A stretch of DNA of 64,000 bases from Camelimonas fluminis (lineage in GTDB: Bacteria; Pseudomonadota; Alphaproteobacteria; Rhizobiales; Beijerinckiaceae). This document shows positions 1 to 11,035 of the stretch, piece after piece; positions within the stretch are counted from its first letter, which is position 1; every line of letters starts with the position of its first letter. The stretch spans positions 228,673 to 292,672 of the forward strand of contig NZ_BNCG01000001.1 in NCBI RefSeq assembly GCF_014656355.1. The letters are read 5' to 3'. Position numbers and translations under genes: made by a program. The notes under the pieces were generated by a model. That model did no database searches. It was not told the origin of the DNA and saw nothing but the letters and a program-made list of their open reading frames with translations.

Positions 1-1
1 C

Positions 2-91
2 TACGCGATTGTCGACGCCGCGCCGCGCCGTGAGGTTGGCCACGCGGAAGCGGCTGTCGCAGCCGTCGCCTTCGCGCCGACCGTCAGCTAG
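2..91 (+). CDS. lpxC: UDP-3-O-acyl-N-acetylglucosamine deacetylase LpxC, C-terminal end (partial)
   Basis: The reading frame that enters the window from the left ends at TAG 89-91 after 29 codons. Its tail reads GHAEAAVAAVAFAPTVS, which resembles the C-terminal tail of alphaproteobacterial LpxC, the zinc enzyme of the committed step of lipid A synthesis. lpxC directly before bamD-recN-ligA is the usual order in this class, so context supports the call as much as the sequence does. No catalytic residues are in view, and the identification would fall if the upstream sequence were not LpxC. Confidence 0.6.
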   Translation, partial: YAIVDAAPRREVGHAEAAVAAVAFAPTVS

Positions 92-719
92 GACTTTTTC
101 GCGAAAAGTGGCTTCCGTCATTCGCGACGGGATGGATGCGGACAGGGTGCGCGACGCGCGGCGCCAAAAACACCGGGCGCCGCTGGTGAGCTGGATCTGG
201 CCGCAAACGGTCCACAGCATTCCGGCAGCGCTTCAGCCGACCGTCACGTTGGCGGATGACGCGCCCCTGTCCTGAGGCAGGACTGTTCCAGGCGCGGGTC
301 GTCCAGATTCGATTGGTTGTCCCCCGGTGGTTGTCCCCCCGGCGTCGGTTTGTGGTCCCGCCTTGGGGGCGTGTGTTCCGGTTTTGGTTGCGACGCGCCT
401 GGCAGGCTTGCTGAAAGCTTGCCAGGCGTTTGTTTAGCCCAATGCGCGATGCTGTGGCTGAAGTTGCAGTTGCGCTGCGCACGCGCTCGTGTCCGGCGCG
501 GCGCCGGCGCCACGCTCTGGTAATTCGCAACGGCGAGCCGTTCGCGGGGTTGGCGCGGCCGGCGAGTTCAGGATAAAAGCGTTGGCAGAAAGCGTAGCCA
601 GGCGGCTATGTCCATGTCGCCCAGCGGGCGTTGTACAGGTAACAGATGGTTCCGGCTTGTGATCGCCGGGCCAGGCGCGCCGGGCCGGCGCGAAAAATGG
701 CTGAAGGGAACGTCGCGGC
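92..719. other. spacer between lpxC and bamD
   Basis: No coding sequence is convincing here; the frames on both strands lack ribosome binding sites and recognisable protein sequence. A near-palindrome (CTTTTTCGCGAAAAG, 94-108) follows lpxC and resembles the palindromic spacer elements seen elsewhere in the window. A short direct repeat of GGTTGTCCCCC lies at about 313-338 and a terminator at 396-435. The bamD promoter is presumably in the right half. Confidence 0.5.
396..435 (+). terminator. Rho-independent terminator downstream of lpxC
   Basis: A 14-nt arm (CGCCTGGCAGGCTT) pairs with AAGCTTGCCAGGCG with one mismatch around a GCTGA loop, and TTTGTTT follows. This is a textbook intrinsic terminator on the plus strand. 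It would separate the upstream cell-division/lipid A genes from bamD. Confidence 0.65.
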
Positions 720-1604
720 ATGCGTCTCGGATATTCGTTCAGGGCAGCTTCCATGGTGAGCGCTCGGGTCTTGCTCGCCGCCGTCGCCGTCACAAGCCTG
801 GCTGCTTGCAGCGAGGGTCTCGACAAGTTCAATCCGTTCGCTGACGAAAAGTACAAGCCGGAGAAGGTGGTCGATACGCCGCCGGACCAGCTTTACAACG
901 ACGGTCTGGCCCGTGCGGCCAATGGTAATTTCGTTGGTGCGGCGAAGAAGTTCGATGAGGTCATCAAGATCCATCCGCATTCGCCCTACGCCAAGCAGGC
1001 GCTGCTGATGTCGGCCTACGCCAACTACGAAGGCGGCGCCTACGACGACGCCATCGGATCGGCGAAGCGTTACGTCACCCTGTACCCATCCGACAAGGAC
1101 GCCGCCTACGCCCAGTATCTTCTGGCCATGTCGCACTACTCCATGGCACCAGACGTGTCGCGCGACCAGGAGCAGGCCGAGAAGGCCGGCCAGGCCCTGA
1201 ACGACCTGGTGACCCGTTATCCGAACTCCGAGTACGTCAAGGACTCGAAGTGGAAGATTCAGGTCATCCGCGACCAGCTCGCCGGCAAGGAAATGGAAGT
1301 CGGCCGCTATTATCTGAACCGCCGCAACTACGGCGCCGCGATCAACCGCTTCCGCGTGGTGATCAGCCGCTACCAGACGACCCGCCACGTCGAGGAGGCG
1401 CTCGAGCGCCTGGTCGAGGCCTATATGGCCATGGGCATCGTCAACGAAGCGCAGACCGCCGCCGCCGTGCTTGGCCACAACTTCCCGGACAGCCAGTGGT
1501 ATCAGGATGCCCACGCCCTGCTGACCAAGGGCGGCCTTACGCCGCGTGAGGACAAGGGCTCGTGGATCAGCCAGGCTTTCGGCAAGGCCATCAGCCTGAA
1601 CTGA
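720..1604 (+). CDS. bamD: outer membrane protein assembly factor BamD (YfiO/ComL lipoprotein)
   Basis: This 294-residue lipoprotein belongs to the BAM complex, which folds beta-barrel proteins into the outer membrane. The N-terminus is a lipoprotein signal ending in the lipobox LAAC, with the lipidated cysteine at residue 30. The remainder is the TPR-rich alpha-helical body typical of BamD (for example the segment around YAKQALLMSAYANYEGG and a later YYLNRRNYGAAINRF repeat). The start at 720 has AAGGGA ten bases upstream. An ATG at 753 with AGGG upstream is an alternative that also keeps the lipobox. recN follows after six bases, so the two are probably co-transcribed. Confidence 0.93.
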   Translation: MRLGYSFRAASMVSARVLLAAVAVTSLAACSEGLDKFNPFADEKYKPEKVVDTPPDQLYNDGLARAANGNFVGAAKKFDEVIKIHPHSPYAKQALLMSAYANYEGGAYDDAIGSAKRYVTLYPSDKDAAYAQYLLAMSHYSMAPDVSRDQEQAEKAGQALNDLVTRYPNSEYVKDSKWKIQVIRDQLAGKEMEVGRYYLNRRNYGAAINRFRVVISRYQTTRHVEEALERLVEAYMAMGIVNEAQTAAAVLGHNFPDSQWYQDAHALLTKGGLTPREDKGSWISQAFGKAISLN

Positions 1605-1610
1605 GGCATC

Positions 1611-3281
1611 ATGCTCGCCCAGCTGTCGGTCCGAGACATTGTCCTGATCGACCGGCTTGACCTGACTTTCACATCGGGTCTGAGCGTGCTGACGGGTGAG
1701 ACGGGCGCCGGCAAGTCCATTTTGCTCGACGCCTTTTCGCTCGCCCTGGGCGGGCGGGGAGACGGCGGCCTGGTCCGGCACGGACAGGCTCAGGGGCAGG
1801 TGACGGCGGCGTTCGATCTGCCACTCGCGCATCCGGCGCGCGCCGTCGCAGCGGCGCAGCAGCTGGAGGTCGACGGTGATCTCATCCTGCGTCGCCTGCA
1901 AATGGCGGACGGGCGCACGCGCGCGTTCGTCAACGACCAGCCGGTGAGCGTGCAGATCCTGCGCGCCGTCGGGCAGGAACTCGTTGAAATTCATGGTCAG
2001 CACGACGACCGGGCGTTGATGGACCCCGCGTCGCATCGGGCGATTCTGGACGCCTTTGGCGGTCTGGCCGGTCAGGCCGTCCGGGTGGCCGACGCCGCGC
2101 GCCGGCTGCGCGCCGCGGAGGACGAACGCGCCGCCCGCCTTGCCGCCATCGAAGCAGCGCGCAAGGAGGCGGACTACCTGCGTCATGCGGTGGATGAGCT
2201 GGGAAAGCTCGGGGCCGGGGCCGGGGAGGAGGAGCAACTCGCCGCCCGTCGCCAGGCGATGATGCAGGCGGAAAAGGTGGTGGCCGAGCTGAGCGAGGCG
2301 CATCAGGCGCTTTCCGGCCACGCCTCGCCGGTTCCCGCGTTGTCCGGCGCCATGCGACGGCTGGAGCGACGGGCTGACCAGGCCCCGCAACTCGTCGAGC
2401 CGGGCATCCGCGCCCTCGACGCGGCGCTGGTCGCGCTGGAGGAGGCGGCCAGCGTGCTGGAGCAAAGTCTGGCTGACGCTGAATTCGATCCACGCGAACT
2501 GGAGCAGGCTGAGGAGCGGTTGTTCGCCCTGCGCGCCGCTGGCCGCAAATACAGCGTGACCGCGGATGACCTGCCGGCGGTGCTGGCGCGTTTCGAAACC
2601 GAGCTGGACAATCTGGACGCGGGGGAAAAACACCTGGACGCGCTGGGCGCGGCCGTGGCCCAGGCTGAGGCTGACTATATCGCAGCCGCGCGCAAACTGT
2701 CCGATGGACGTCGCAAGGCCGCCGCCGCGCTGGACCGGGCGGTGTCGGCGGAGTTGCCGCCGTTGAAACTGGAGCGGGCCAAATTCATCACCGAGGTTGA
2801 AAGCGACGCCAGCGTGCGCGGGCCGGATGGCTTCGACCGGGTGTCGTTCGTGGTGCAGACCAACCCCGGGGCGCGGCCTGGACCGCTGATGAAGGTGGCC
2901 TCCGGCGGCGAGCTGTCGCGGTTCATGCTGGCGCTGAAGGTGGTTCTGGCCGACAAGGGCTCGGCTCCGACCCTGGTGTTCGACGAAATCGACACCGGCG
3001 TCGGCGGCGCTGTGGCCGACGCCATCGGCCAGCGGCTGGCGCGGCTGGCCGGCAAGGTGCAGGTTATCTGCGTCACCCACGCGCCGCAGGTTGCCGCACG
3101 GGCTGGCCACCATTACCTGATCGCCAAGGAGCCGGTGGCGAAATCCGGCGCCATCGCCACCCGCGTGGCGGCGCTGGAGGCGCGCCGCCGCCAGGAGGAG
3201 ATAGCCCGCATGCTGGCGGGCTCAACCATCACCGAGGAAGCCCGCGCCGCCGCCGCCCGCCTGCTCGACGGGACGGGTTGA
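1611..3281 (+). CDS. recN: DNA repair protein RecN
   Basis: RecN is an SMC-like ATPase that acts in recombinational repair of double-strand breaks in the cytoplasm. The 556-residue product has a Walker A motif GETGAGKS at residues 29-36, a long Ala/Glu/Arg-rich coiled-coil middle, an ABC signature SGGELSRFMLAL and a Walker B block LVFDEIDTGVGG near the C-terminus, followed by the CVTHAPQVAA H-loop. The length is normal for the family. It sits between bamD and ligA as in many alphaproteobacteria. Its stop is followed abruptly by AT-rich DNA. Confidence 0.97.
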   Translation: MLAQLSVRDIVLIDRLDLTFTSGLSVLTGETGAGKSILLDAFSLALGGRGDGGLVRHGQAQGQVTAAFDLPLAHPARAVAAAQQLEVDGDLILRRLQMADGRTRAFVNDQPVSVQILRAVGQELVEIHGQHDDRALMDPASHRAILDAFGGLAGQAVRVADAARRLRAAEDERAARLAAIEAARKEADYLRHAVDELGKLGAGAGEEEQLAARRQAMMQAEKVVAELSEAHQALSGHASPVPALSGAMRRLERRADQAPQLVEPGIRALDAALVALEEAASVLEQSLADAEFDPRELEQAEERLFALRAAGRKYSVTADDLPAVLARFETELDNLDAGEKHLDALGAAVAQAEADYIAAARKLSDGRRKAAAALDRAVSAELPPLKLERAKFITEVESDASVRGPDGFDRVSFVVQTNPGARPGPLMKVASGGELSRFMLALKVVLADKGSAPTLVFDEIDTGVGGAVADAIGQRLARLAGKVQVICVTHAPQVAARAGHHYLIAKEPVAKSGAIATRVAALEARRRQEEIARMLAGSTITEEARAAAARLLDGTG

Positions 3282-3294
3282 ACGGCATAGATTT

Positions 3295-6000
<2,706 letters not shown>

Positions 6001-6016
6001 GGAAATATTTCGCGCC

Positions 6017-6847
6017 ATGAAAGCCGTCGCCATCGACTTTGAAACCGCCAACGAGCGCCGTGACAGCGCTTGCGCCATCGGCCTCGCGTGGATCGACGAC
6101 GGGGCGGTGACGCGGCGTGAATACCGGCTGATCCGGCCGCCGGAGATGCGCTTTCATCCGGGCAATATCCGGGTGCATGGCATCTGGCCGGAGCAGGTGG
6201 CGGATGAGCCGGAGTTTCCCGAGATCTGGGCCGCCTTCGCCGATGACGTGCGCGATCGCCTGTTCATCGCTCACAACGCGGCGTTCGACAGCGCGGTGCT
6301 CGCCGGCATGCTGGCGCGCTATGGCATGTCGACGCCGCAGTTCCGCTTCGCCTGTTCGCTGCAGATGGCGCGGCGGGCCTGGCCGGAGCTGCCGGGCCAT
6401 CGCCTGAACCTGGTCAGCGAGTTTCTCGGCGTCAGTTTCCAGCATCATCATGCGGGCGAGGATGCTTTCGCCTGCGCCCAGATCGCCCTGGCGGCGCTGC
6501 GCAAGGTTGGCGAGGCGGCGTTTGAACCGGCGCGGGCGCGGGCGCCGCGTCGTGGATCAAGCGCGCCGGCGTTCACGCCGGGCCGCAAGTCACGTATCGA
6601 CAGGCTGGCCGGCGGGCGTGGCCATCCGGTGATCACCGTGCGCGGCAGCCGGGGCGACGCCTGGCGGGTGCGGGTGGCCATGGAGGCCGGGGCGCGCACG
6701 TCCTGTGATTGTCCCGCGGGACGCTTCGGCAGACTTTGCCGCCACGTTCAGGCGCTGGCCGACGGGGTGATCGATCATGTCATCACCTGCGAGAACGTGG
6801 AGCTTGCCGAAGCGGTCCAGCGCATCAGCCGCCAGATCAGGCGGTGA
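6017..6847 (+). CDS. DEDDh 3'-5' exonuclease with C-terminal SWIM zinc finger
   Basis: The N-terminal 170 residues form a DnaQ-like exonuclease domain with motif I AIDFETAN, motif II HNAAFD and motif III HHAGEDA (H-x4-D), the DEDDh arrangement of DNA polymerase III epsilon and its relatives. After a basic Ala/Arg linker, the C-terminal part holds CDCPAGRFGRLCRH, matching the SWIM pattern CxC-x8-CxH. SWIM fingers are known for binding DNA or protein. The ATG at 6017 follows GAGGAA by 12 bases; the TTG at 5990 would overlap ligA. It lies 16 bases after ligA, so it is probably in the same operon. The fusion is unusual to me; substrate unknown. Confidence 0.8.
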   Translation: MKAVAIDFETANERRDSACAIGLAWIDDGAVTRREYRLIRPPEMRFHPGNIRVHGIWPEQVADEPEFPEIWAAFADDVRDRLFIAHNAAFDSAVLAGMLARYGMSTPQFRFACSLQMARRAWPELPGHRLNLVSEFLGVSFQHHHAGEDAFACAQIALAALRKVGEAAFEPARARAPRRGSSAPAFTPGRKSRIDRLAGGRGHPVITVRGSRGDAWRVRVAMEAGARTSCDCPAGRFGRLCRHVQALADGVIDHVITCENVELAEAVQRISRQIRR

Positions 6848-6870
6848 GGGTGAGGCGGCGGTAGCCCGTG

Positions 6871-6909
6871 CATTTTCGAGGAAAGTGGCGTCCACTTTTC
6901 CCGGAAATG
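6871..6909. repeat. palindromic spacer element (CATTTTC...GAAAATG family)
   Basis: An imperfect inverted repeat CATTTTCGAGGAAAGTGG / CCACTTTTCCCGGAAATG lies between two convergent genes. It resembles other palindromes in this window with the core GCATTTTCC...GGAAAATGC (24062-24107, 30951-30991, 60231-60277). It may also fold in RNA and help to end transcription from either side. Confidence 0.5.
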
Positions 6910-6991
6910 TCTCAAACGAAAGAGGTGGGGCGTTTTCTGTGAACCGGTTTTCACCGAAAGGGCTCTGGACGGAAGAACGCCGCAGTTCCGC

Positions 6992-7423
6992 TCAGTCGCC
7001 GCTCAGGTGCAGCACGATTTCGCGCCTGTGGGGCGCGCGGCGGTGCTCAAACAGATAGATCCCCTGCCAGGTTCCCAGCAGCATCCGTCCGTCCGCCACT
7101 GGGACCGACAGATGCGTCTGGGTCAGCGCCGTGCGGATGTGAGCCGGCATGTCGTCCGGGCCTTCGCTGTCATGCACGTAAAGTCCGCGTCCCTCTGGCG
7201 CGACATGCCGGAAAAACGTCAGCAGGTCGGTCTGCACGTCCGGGTCGGCGTTCTCCTGGATCAGCAATGACGCGGAGGTGTGGCGGCAGAACAGGGTGAG
7301 CAGGCCGCAAGACAGGTTCCGGCTGGTCGAAGCCTCGCGCACGAAGGCGGCGGCTTCGCCGGTGAACTCGTAGAAACCCTGGCCTTTGGTGGCCAGGGTC
7401 AGGCGATGCTGGACATGGGCCAT
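6992..7423 (-). CDS. yjbQ: YjbQ family protein (UPF0047)
   Basis: A 143-residue protein of the YjbQ/UPF0047 family, small trimeric proteins with a weak thiamin-phosphate-synthase-like activity reported for some members; the physiological role is uncertain. Recognisable blocks are the FCRHTSASLLIQENADPDV segment, containing the conserved His and Glu, and LGTWQGIYLFEHR near the C-terminus. The start is ATG at 7423, eight bases beyond the stop of the aminotransferase on the same strand, so the two are probably one operon. A longer frame upstream would run into the aminotransferase and is rejected. Confidence 0.88.
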   Translation of the reverse strand: MAHVQHRLTLATKGQGFYEFTGEAAAFVREASTSRNLSCGLLTLFCRHTSASLLIQENADPDVQTDLLTFFRHVAPEGRGLYVHDSEGPDDMPAHIRTALTQTHLSVPVADGRMLLGTWQGIYLFEHRRAPHRREIVLHLSGD

Positions 7424-7430
7424 GGCTGGC

Positions 7431-8807
7431 TCAGCCCGTGGCGGCGATGACGCCGGCCACCCTGTCGACCAGCGCGGCGATGTCATCCTCGCTGGCGATC
7501 AGCGGCGGCGACAGGGCGATGGTGTCGCCGCCGAGGCGCAGCAGCACGTCATGATCGTGGAAGCCGCTTTCGATGGCGGCGAGGCCACGCTTGCCTGGCG
7601 CGTCCTTGCCGGCGTCGTCCTTCGCCGGCGCCAGGTCAATGCCGGCCGCCAGGCCGATGTTGCGGATGTCCAGCACCCCCGGCAGCCCTTTCAGCGCCTG
7701 CACGGCGTCGCCAAACGCTTTCTCCAGTTTCCGGGCGCGGGCAAACAGGTCCTCGTCGCGATACAGGTCGAGGGCGGCGAGGCCGGCGGCGCAGGCCAGC
7801 GGGTGGGCGGAATAGGTGTAGCCGTGGAACAGTTCGATCATGTGCGGCGGCCCCTGCATGAAGGCCTCGAACACGCCGGCGCGGGCGATGACGCCGCCCA
7901 TGGGCACCGTTCCTGAGGTAACGCCCTTGGCGAAGGTCAGCATGTCCGGAACCACGCCAAAGCGCTCCGCCGCAAAGGGTGCGCCGAGGCGGCCGAAACC
8001 GGTGATGACTTCATCGTAGATCAGCAGGATATCGTGGCGGTCGCACAGGGCGCGCAGGCGCTCCAGATAGCCCTGCGGCGGCGGCAGCACGCCGGTGGAG
8101 CCCGCCATGGGCTCGACAATGACGGCGGCGATGGTGGAGGCGTCGTGCAGCGCGACCAGCCGCTCCAGCTCGTCGGCCAGATGCGCGCCCCACGCGGGCT
8201 GGCCGTGCGTGAAGGCCTGCTCCGCCCGGTTATACGTGTGGGGCAAATGGTCGACGCCGGCCAGCAGCGTCCCGAAACTCTTGCGGTTGCCGGAGATGCC
8301 GCCAACGGAAATGCCGCCGAAGCCGACGCCGTGGTAACCGCGCTCGCGACCGATCAGCCGCGTCTTGGTCGCCTTGCCTCGGGCCTGCCAGTAGGCGATG
8401 GCGATTTTCAGCGCCGTGTCGGCCGCTTCCGAGCCGGAATTGGCGAAGAACACATGGTTGAGATCGCCTGGGGCCAGCTCGGCGAGGCGGCTGGCCAGGG
8501 TGAAGGCGGCCGGGTGGCCGTACTGGAAGGTTGGTGAGAAATCCAGTTGCGCCGCCTGGGCCTGGATGGCCCGGACAATTGGCTCGCGGCCGTGGCCGGC
8601 GTTGCAGCACCACAGGCCGGCGGCGCCGTCGAGAATGCGGCGGCCGTCCACCGTGACGTAGTGCATGCCCTCGGCCCCGGCGATGAGCCGTGGGCGCGCC
8701 CGGAAGGCGCGATTGGCGGTGAACGGCATCCAGAAGGCGTCGAGATCGTTGGGGGCAAGACTGGTGGATTGGGATGTGCTGGCGGCGTGCGGGTTATGCT
8801 CGTTCAT
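7431..8807 (-). CDS. class III omega-aminotransferase (beta-alanine:pyruvate type)
   Basis: A 458-residue pyridoxal-phosphate aminotransferase of fold type I, class III. The N-terminus (LDAFWMPFTANRAF), the PLP-binding FANSGSEAADTALKIA block, YDEVITGFGR and the Schiff-base lysine in LTFAKGVTSG place it among omega-amino-acid:pyruvate transaminases, which move an amino group from beta-alanine or other omega-amines to pyruvate. The ATG at 8807 is preceded by a strong AGGAGG. A continuous frame runs much further upstream but has no homologous sequence there. Substrate cannot be fixed from sequence. yjbQ follows closely downstream. Confidence 0.88.
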   Translation of the reverse strand: MNEHNPHAASTSQSTSLAPNDLDAFWMPFTANRAFRARPRLIAGAEGMHYVTVDGRRILDGAAGLWCCNAGHGREPIVRAIQAQAAQLDFSPTFQYGHPAAFTLASRLAELAPGDLNHVFFANSGSEAADTALKIAIAYWQARGKATKTRLIGRERGYHGVGFGGISVGGISGNRKSFGTLLAGVDHLPHTYNRAEQAFTHGQPAWGAHLADELERLVALHDASTIAAVIVEPMAGSTGVLPPPQGYLERLRALCDRHDILLIYDEVITGFGRLGAPFAAERFGVVPDMLTFAKGVTSGTVPMGGVIARAGVFEAFMQGPPHMIELFHGYTYSAHPLACAAGLAALDLYRDEDLFARARKLEKAFGDAVQALKGLPGVLDIRNIGLAAGIDLAPAKDDAGKDAPGKRGLAAIESGFHDHDVLLRLGGDTIALSPPLIASEDDIAALVDRVAGVIAATG

Positions 8808-9053
8808 GTCGCCTCCTGCGCGGCTGGCTGGTTGCCTAGCAGGCCGCGTTTCTGACTGGATGATCGGCGTCACTATAGCGCGTCGGGGCGCGCGGCGTCT
8901 TGTTGTTGCGGCATTGCCTGGCCATAAGGGGCCGCGTCGGCCATGGGGTCGGTCTGGATTCTGAATCATGTCTGCCACGCCAGGGCCCGATTGCGGCGGC
9001 GCGTGCATGCAGCGTGCTTCGGGCGGCTCATGGGCGCCGCCAGCAGGAAAGGC

Positions 9054-9947
9054 ATGCGGATGAACGCAACGCAGGGGTCGGCGGGCGCCGGCGTTCAACT
9101 GGTCAGGGGGCTGTCGGAGCTTGCTGTCGGCAAGGATCTGCTGGTCTGCGATATCTGGGGCGTCATTCACAATGGTGTTGAGGCCTTCGCTGATTCCTGC
9201 GCCGCCCTGGCCCGGTTTCGTGCTGGCGGCGGCGTGGTGGTGCTGGTGTCGAACGCGCCGCGCCCTTTCCACCTGGTGCGCGACATGCTCGACCGGCTGG
9301 GCGCCCCACGCGACGCCTATGACGCCATCGTCACCTCTGGCGACATCACCCGCGGCGCCATCGCCGAACGGGCCAATCTGCCGGTGTTCATGATTGGGCC
9401 AGGGCGGGATCGTCCGATCTTTGAAGGCCTGGGGGCGGATTTCGTCTCGGTGGACGAAGCCGGTTACGTGGTTTGCACCGGCCTGTTCGACGATGAAACC
9501 GAGACCGCCGAAACCTATCGCGCAACCCTGGAAGGGCTGCTGGCGCGCGATGTGGAGATGATCTGCGCCAATCCAGACCTGGTGGTGGAGCGCGGCGACC
9601 GGCTGATTCCCTGCGCGGGCGCCGTGGCGGCGCTGTATGAGCAGATGGGCGGCCGGGTGCTCTACGCCGGCAAGCCGCATGGTCCGATCTACGCCGCGGC
9701 GTTCGATATGGGCGAGCGGCTGAAGGATGCGACCATCGCCCACAACCGCATTCTCGCCATCGGTGATTCGATCCACACCGACGTCGCCGGCGCCGTCGCC
9801 GCCGGCATCGACGTGCTGTTCGTGGCGCGGGGCATTCATGCGCACGAAGTGATGACGCCCGACAAACTGACGGCTGCCTCCGTCAATGAATGGGCGTCGC
9901 GTCAGCGCGTGCGGCCGACGGCGCTCATTGATCATCTGCGCTGGTGA
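9054..9947 (+). CDS. HAD superfamily class IIA hydrolase (TIGR01459-like)
   Basis: A phosphatase-like protein of the HAD superfamily, subclass IIA, similar to the TIGR01459 group common in alphaproteobacteria. The nucleophile block is LLVCDIWGVIHNG, where the third position of the usual DxD is Trp; I recall DxWGV as typical of this group. The VVLVSNAPRP threonine/serine motif, the lysine in AGKPHGPIY and the acidic AIGDSIHTDVAGA motif follow in order. The start is ATG 9054 or 9060 behind AGGA at 9045-9048; the frame opens earlier (8943) without homologous sequence. The in vivo substrate is unknown. Confidence 0.82.
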   Translation: MRMNATQGSAGAGVQLVRGLSELAVGKDLLVCDIWGVIHNGVEAFADSCAALARFRAGGGVVVLVSNAPRPFHLVRDMLDRLGAPRDAYDAIVTSGDITRGAIAERANLPVFMIGPGRDRPIFEGLGADFVSVDEAGYVVCTGLFDDETETAETYRATLEGLLARDVEMICANPDLVVERGDRLIPCAGAVAALYEQMGGRVLYAGKPHGPIYAAAFDMGERLKDATIAHNRILAIGDSIHTDVAGAVAAGIDVLFVARGIHAHEVMTPDKLTAASVNEWASRQRVRPTALIDHLRW

Positions 9948-10585
9948 CGCCGGCGGTGCGGGTTTGACGCCCGCATCCGGCTTCAACGCGCTGCGCGCAG
10001 GTTACATTCACAAGTTCCGCCAGACATTCAACAGGTGCCAGTGGTCTTTTTGCTTCCTGCATTCGCTCCACCTCTCTTTACGGAAGGAGGCGAACGCCAA
10101 AGCCAGACCGCTGGAACGCTCCGGCCAGAGGGCATCGCCCGGTCGATCGGAGTTCGCTCAAAACAGGAAACTTTGGGGGTGCTTCCGATCAGTATGGGGC
10201 GGAAGCAGCGACAGGCCGGGCCCGGGCTTTGCAGCTTGCGGACGTAGGGACGTTTCCGCGACCTGATGCGCCCCATCTGGAATGCCGGGCGGCGTCCACG
10301 ACCCGTGCTGTCGCGCGGCGTGACCAAAGTCCAATTGGCCGCGCCCATCTTCGGCGGCACTCTGGCGACTGGCCCTGCGGGGGACAGCGGCCGGGGCGTG
10401 GGTGGGCGCATGTTGACCCCGTATGGGACACGCTGGAGCGCGGTCCCCGTCTGCCAGTCGCGGAGCGGCTGCGCAGCCGGGATAAATCGCCCTCCAGGAA
10501 TTGGATGGAGACGGATGCGCCGCTCACATGGAGTCGCTGAAGCGATCTCTTGTGACGGCTCCGGCTCCAGGAGACTGGAGGCGTC
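9948..10585 (+). other. spacer between HAD hydrolase and MaoC-like gene
   Basis: No gene is supported in these 640 bases. A GC-rich hairpin directly follows the HAD stop (around 9951-9988; CCGGCGGTGCGGG pairing with CCCGCATCCGG), without a T tract. One copy of a dispersed repeat lies at 10112-10172. Short frames on both strands have no ribosome binding site or recognisable sequence. Confidence 0.4.
10112..10172 (+). repeat. dispersed intergenic repeat, copy A
   Basis: A segment of about 60 bases ending in TTCGCTCAAAACAGGAAA matches copies B (12888-12950) and C (23956-24020). The shared skeleton is an ACGCT/GCGCT start, a CCGRYCA-like middle, then TCGATCAGAATTCGCTCAAAACA. All three lie in spacers. 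The sequence is reminiscent of spacer repeats seen widely in Hyphomicrobiales genomes. Confidence 0.6.
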
Positions 10586-11035
10586 ATGGGATCGGCATTG
10601 CAGGCCTATGCGTTTGACGACCTGCGGCTCGGAATGCGCGAGACGTTGATGCGCACCATCATGGAAACGCACATCAGCGACTTCGCCGCCATTACCGGCG
10701 ACCGCAATCCCCTGCTGCTGGACGAAGCGTTCGCGGCGCAGTCGCTGTTCGGCCAGCGCATCGCCCATGGCATGTTCACCGCCGGCATGATCTCGGCGCT
10801 GATCGGCACGCGGTTGCCGGGTCCAGGCTCGGTCTATCTGTCCCAGACCCTGCAGTTCCTGGCGCCCGTGCGCATCGGCGACGTGGTGACCGCCGCCGTC
10901 GAGGTGGTGGAACTGGTGCCGGCTCGCCAGCGCGTGCGGCTGTTTTGCGAATGTGTGGCCGATGGACGCGGCGTTCTGGAAGGCGAAGCCTGGGTCGCGA
11001 TGCCCGAAAACGCGTCGGGACTTCCTCCAGTCTGA
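10586..11035 (+). CDS. MaoC-like hot-dog protein, (R)-enoyl-CoA hydratase family, catalytic His missing
   Basis: A 149-residue single hot-dog protein of the MaoC/PhaJ family, whose active members hydrate trans-2-enoyl-CoA to (R)-3-hydroxyacyl-CoA. The block ITGDRNPLLLDEAFA aligns with the hydratase-2 motif GDxNPxHxD, and IAHGMFTAGM follows as expected. The Asp is kept, but the catalytic His is Leu (codon CTG), so hydratase activity is doubtful; the protein may only bind acyl-CoA or act differently. ATG 10586 has GGAGG seven bases upstream. It stands alone between two gene-poor spacers. Confidence 0.82.
   Translation: MGSALQAYAFDDLRLGMRETLMRTIMETHISDFAAITGDRNPLLLDEAFAAQSLFGQRIAHGMFTAGMISALIGTRLPGPGSVYLSQTLQFLAPVRIGDVVTAAVEVVELVPARQRVRLFCECVADGRGVLEGEAWVAMPENASGLPPV

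Noticed and set aside
606-3113. 835-codon open frame antisense to bamD and recN
   Set aside because: Its product is low-complexity, rich in Arg, Gln, His and Gly, and has no homologous motif; such frames arise opposite GC-rich genes. bamD and recN on the other strand are certain.
8808-9986. Long N-terminal extension of the aminotransferase
   Set aside because: It is antisense to the HAD gene, and ATG 8807 has a strong AGGAGG with homology starting there.
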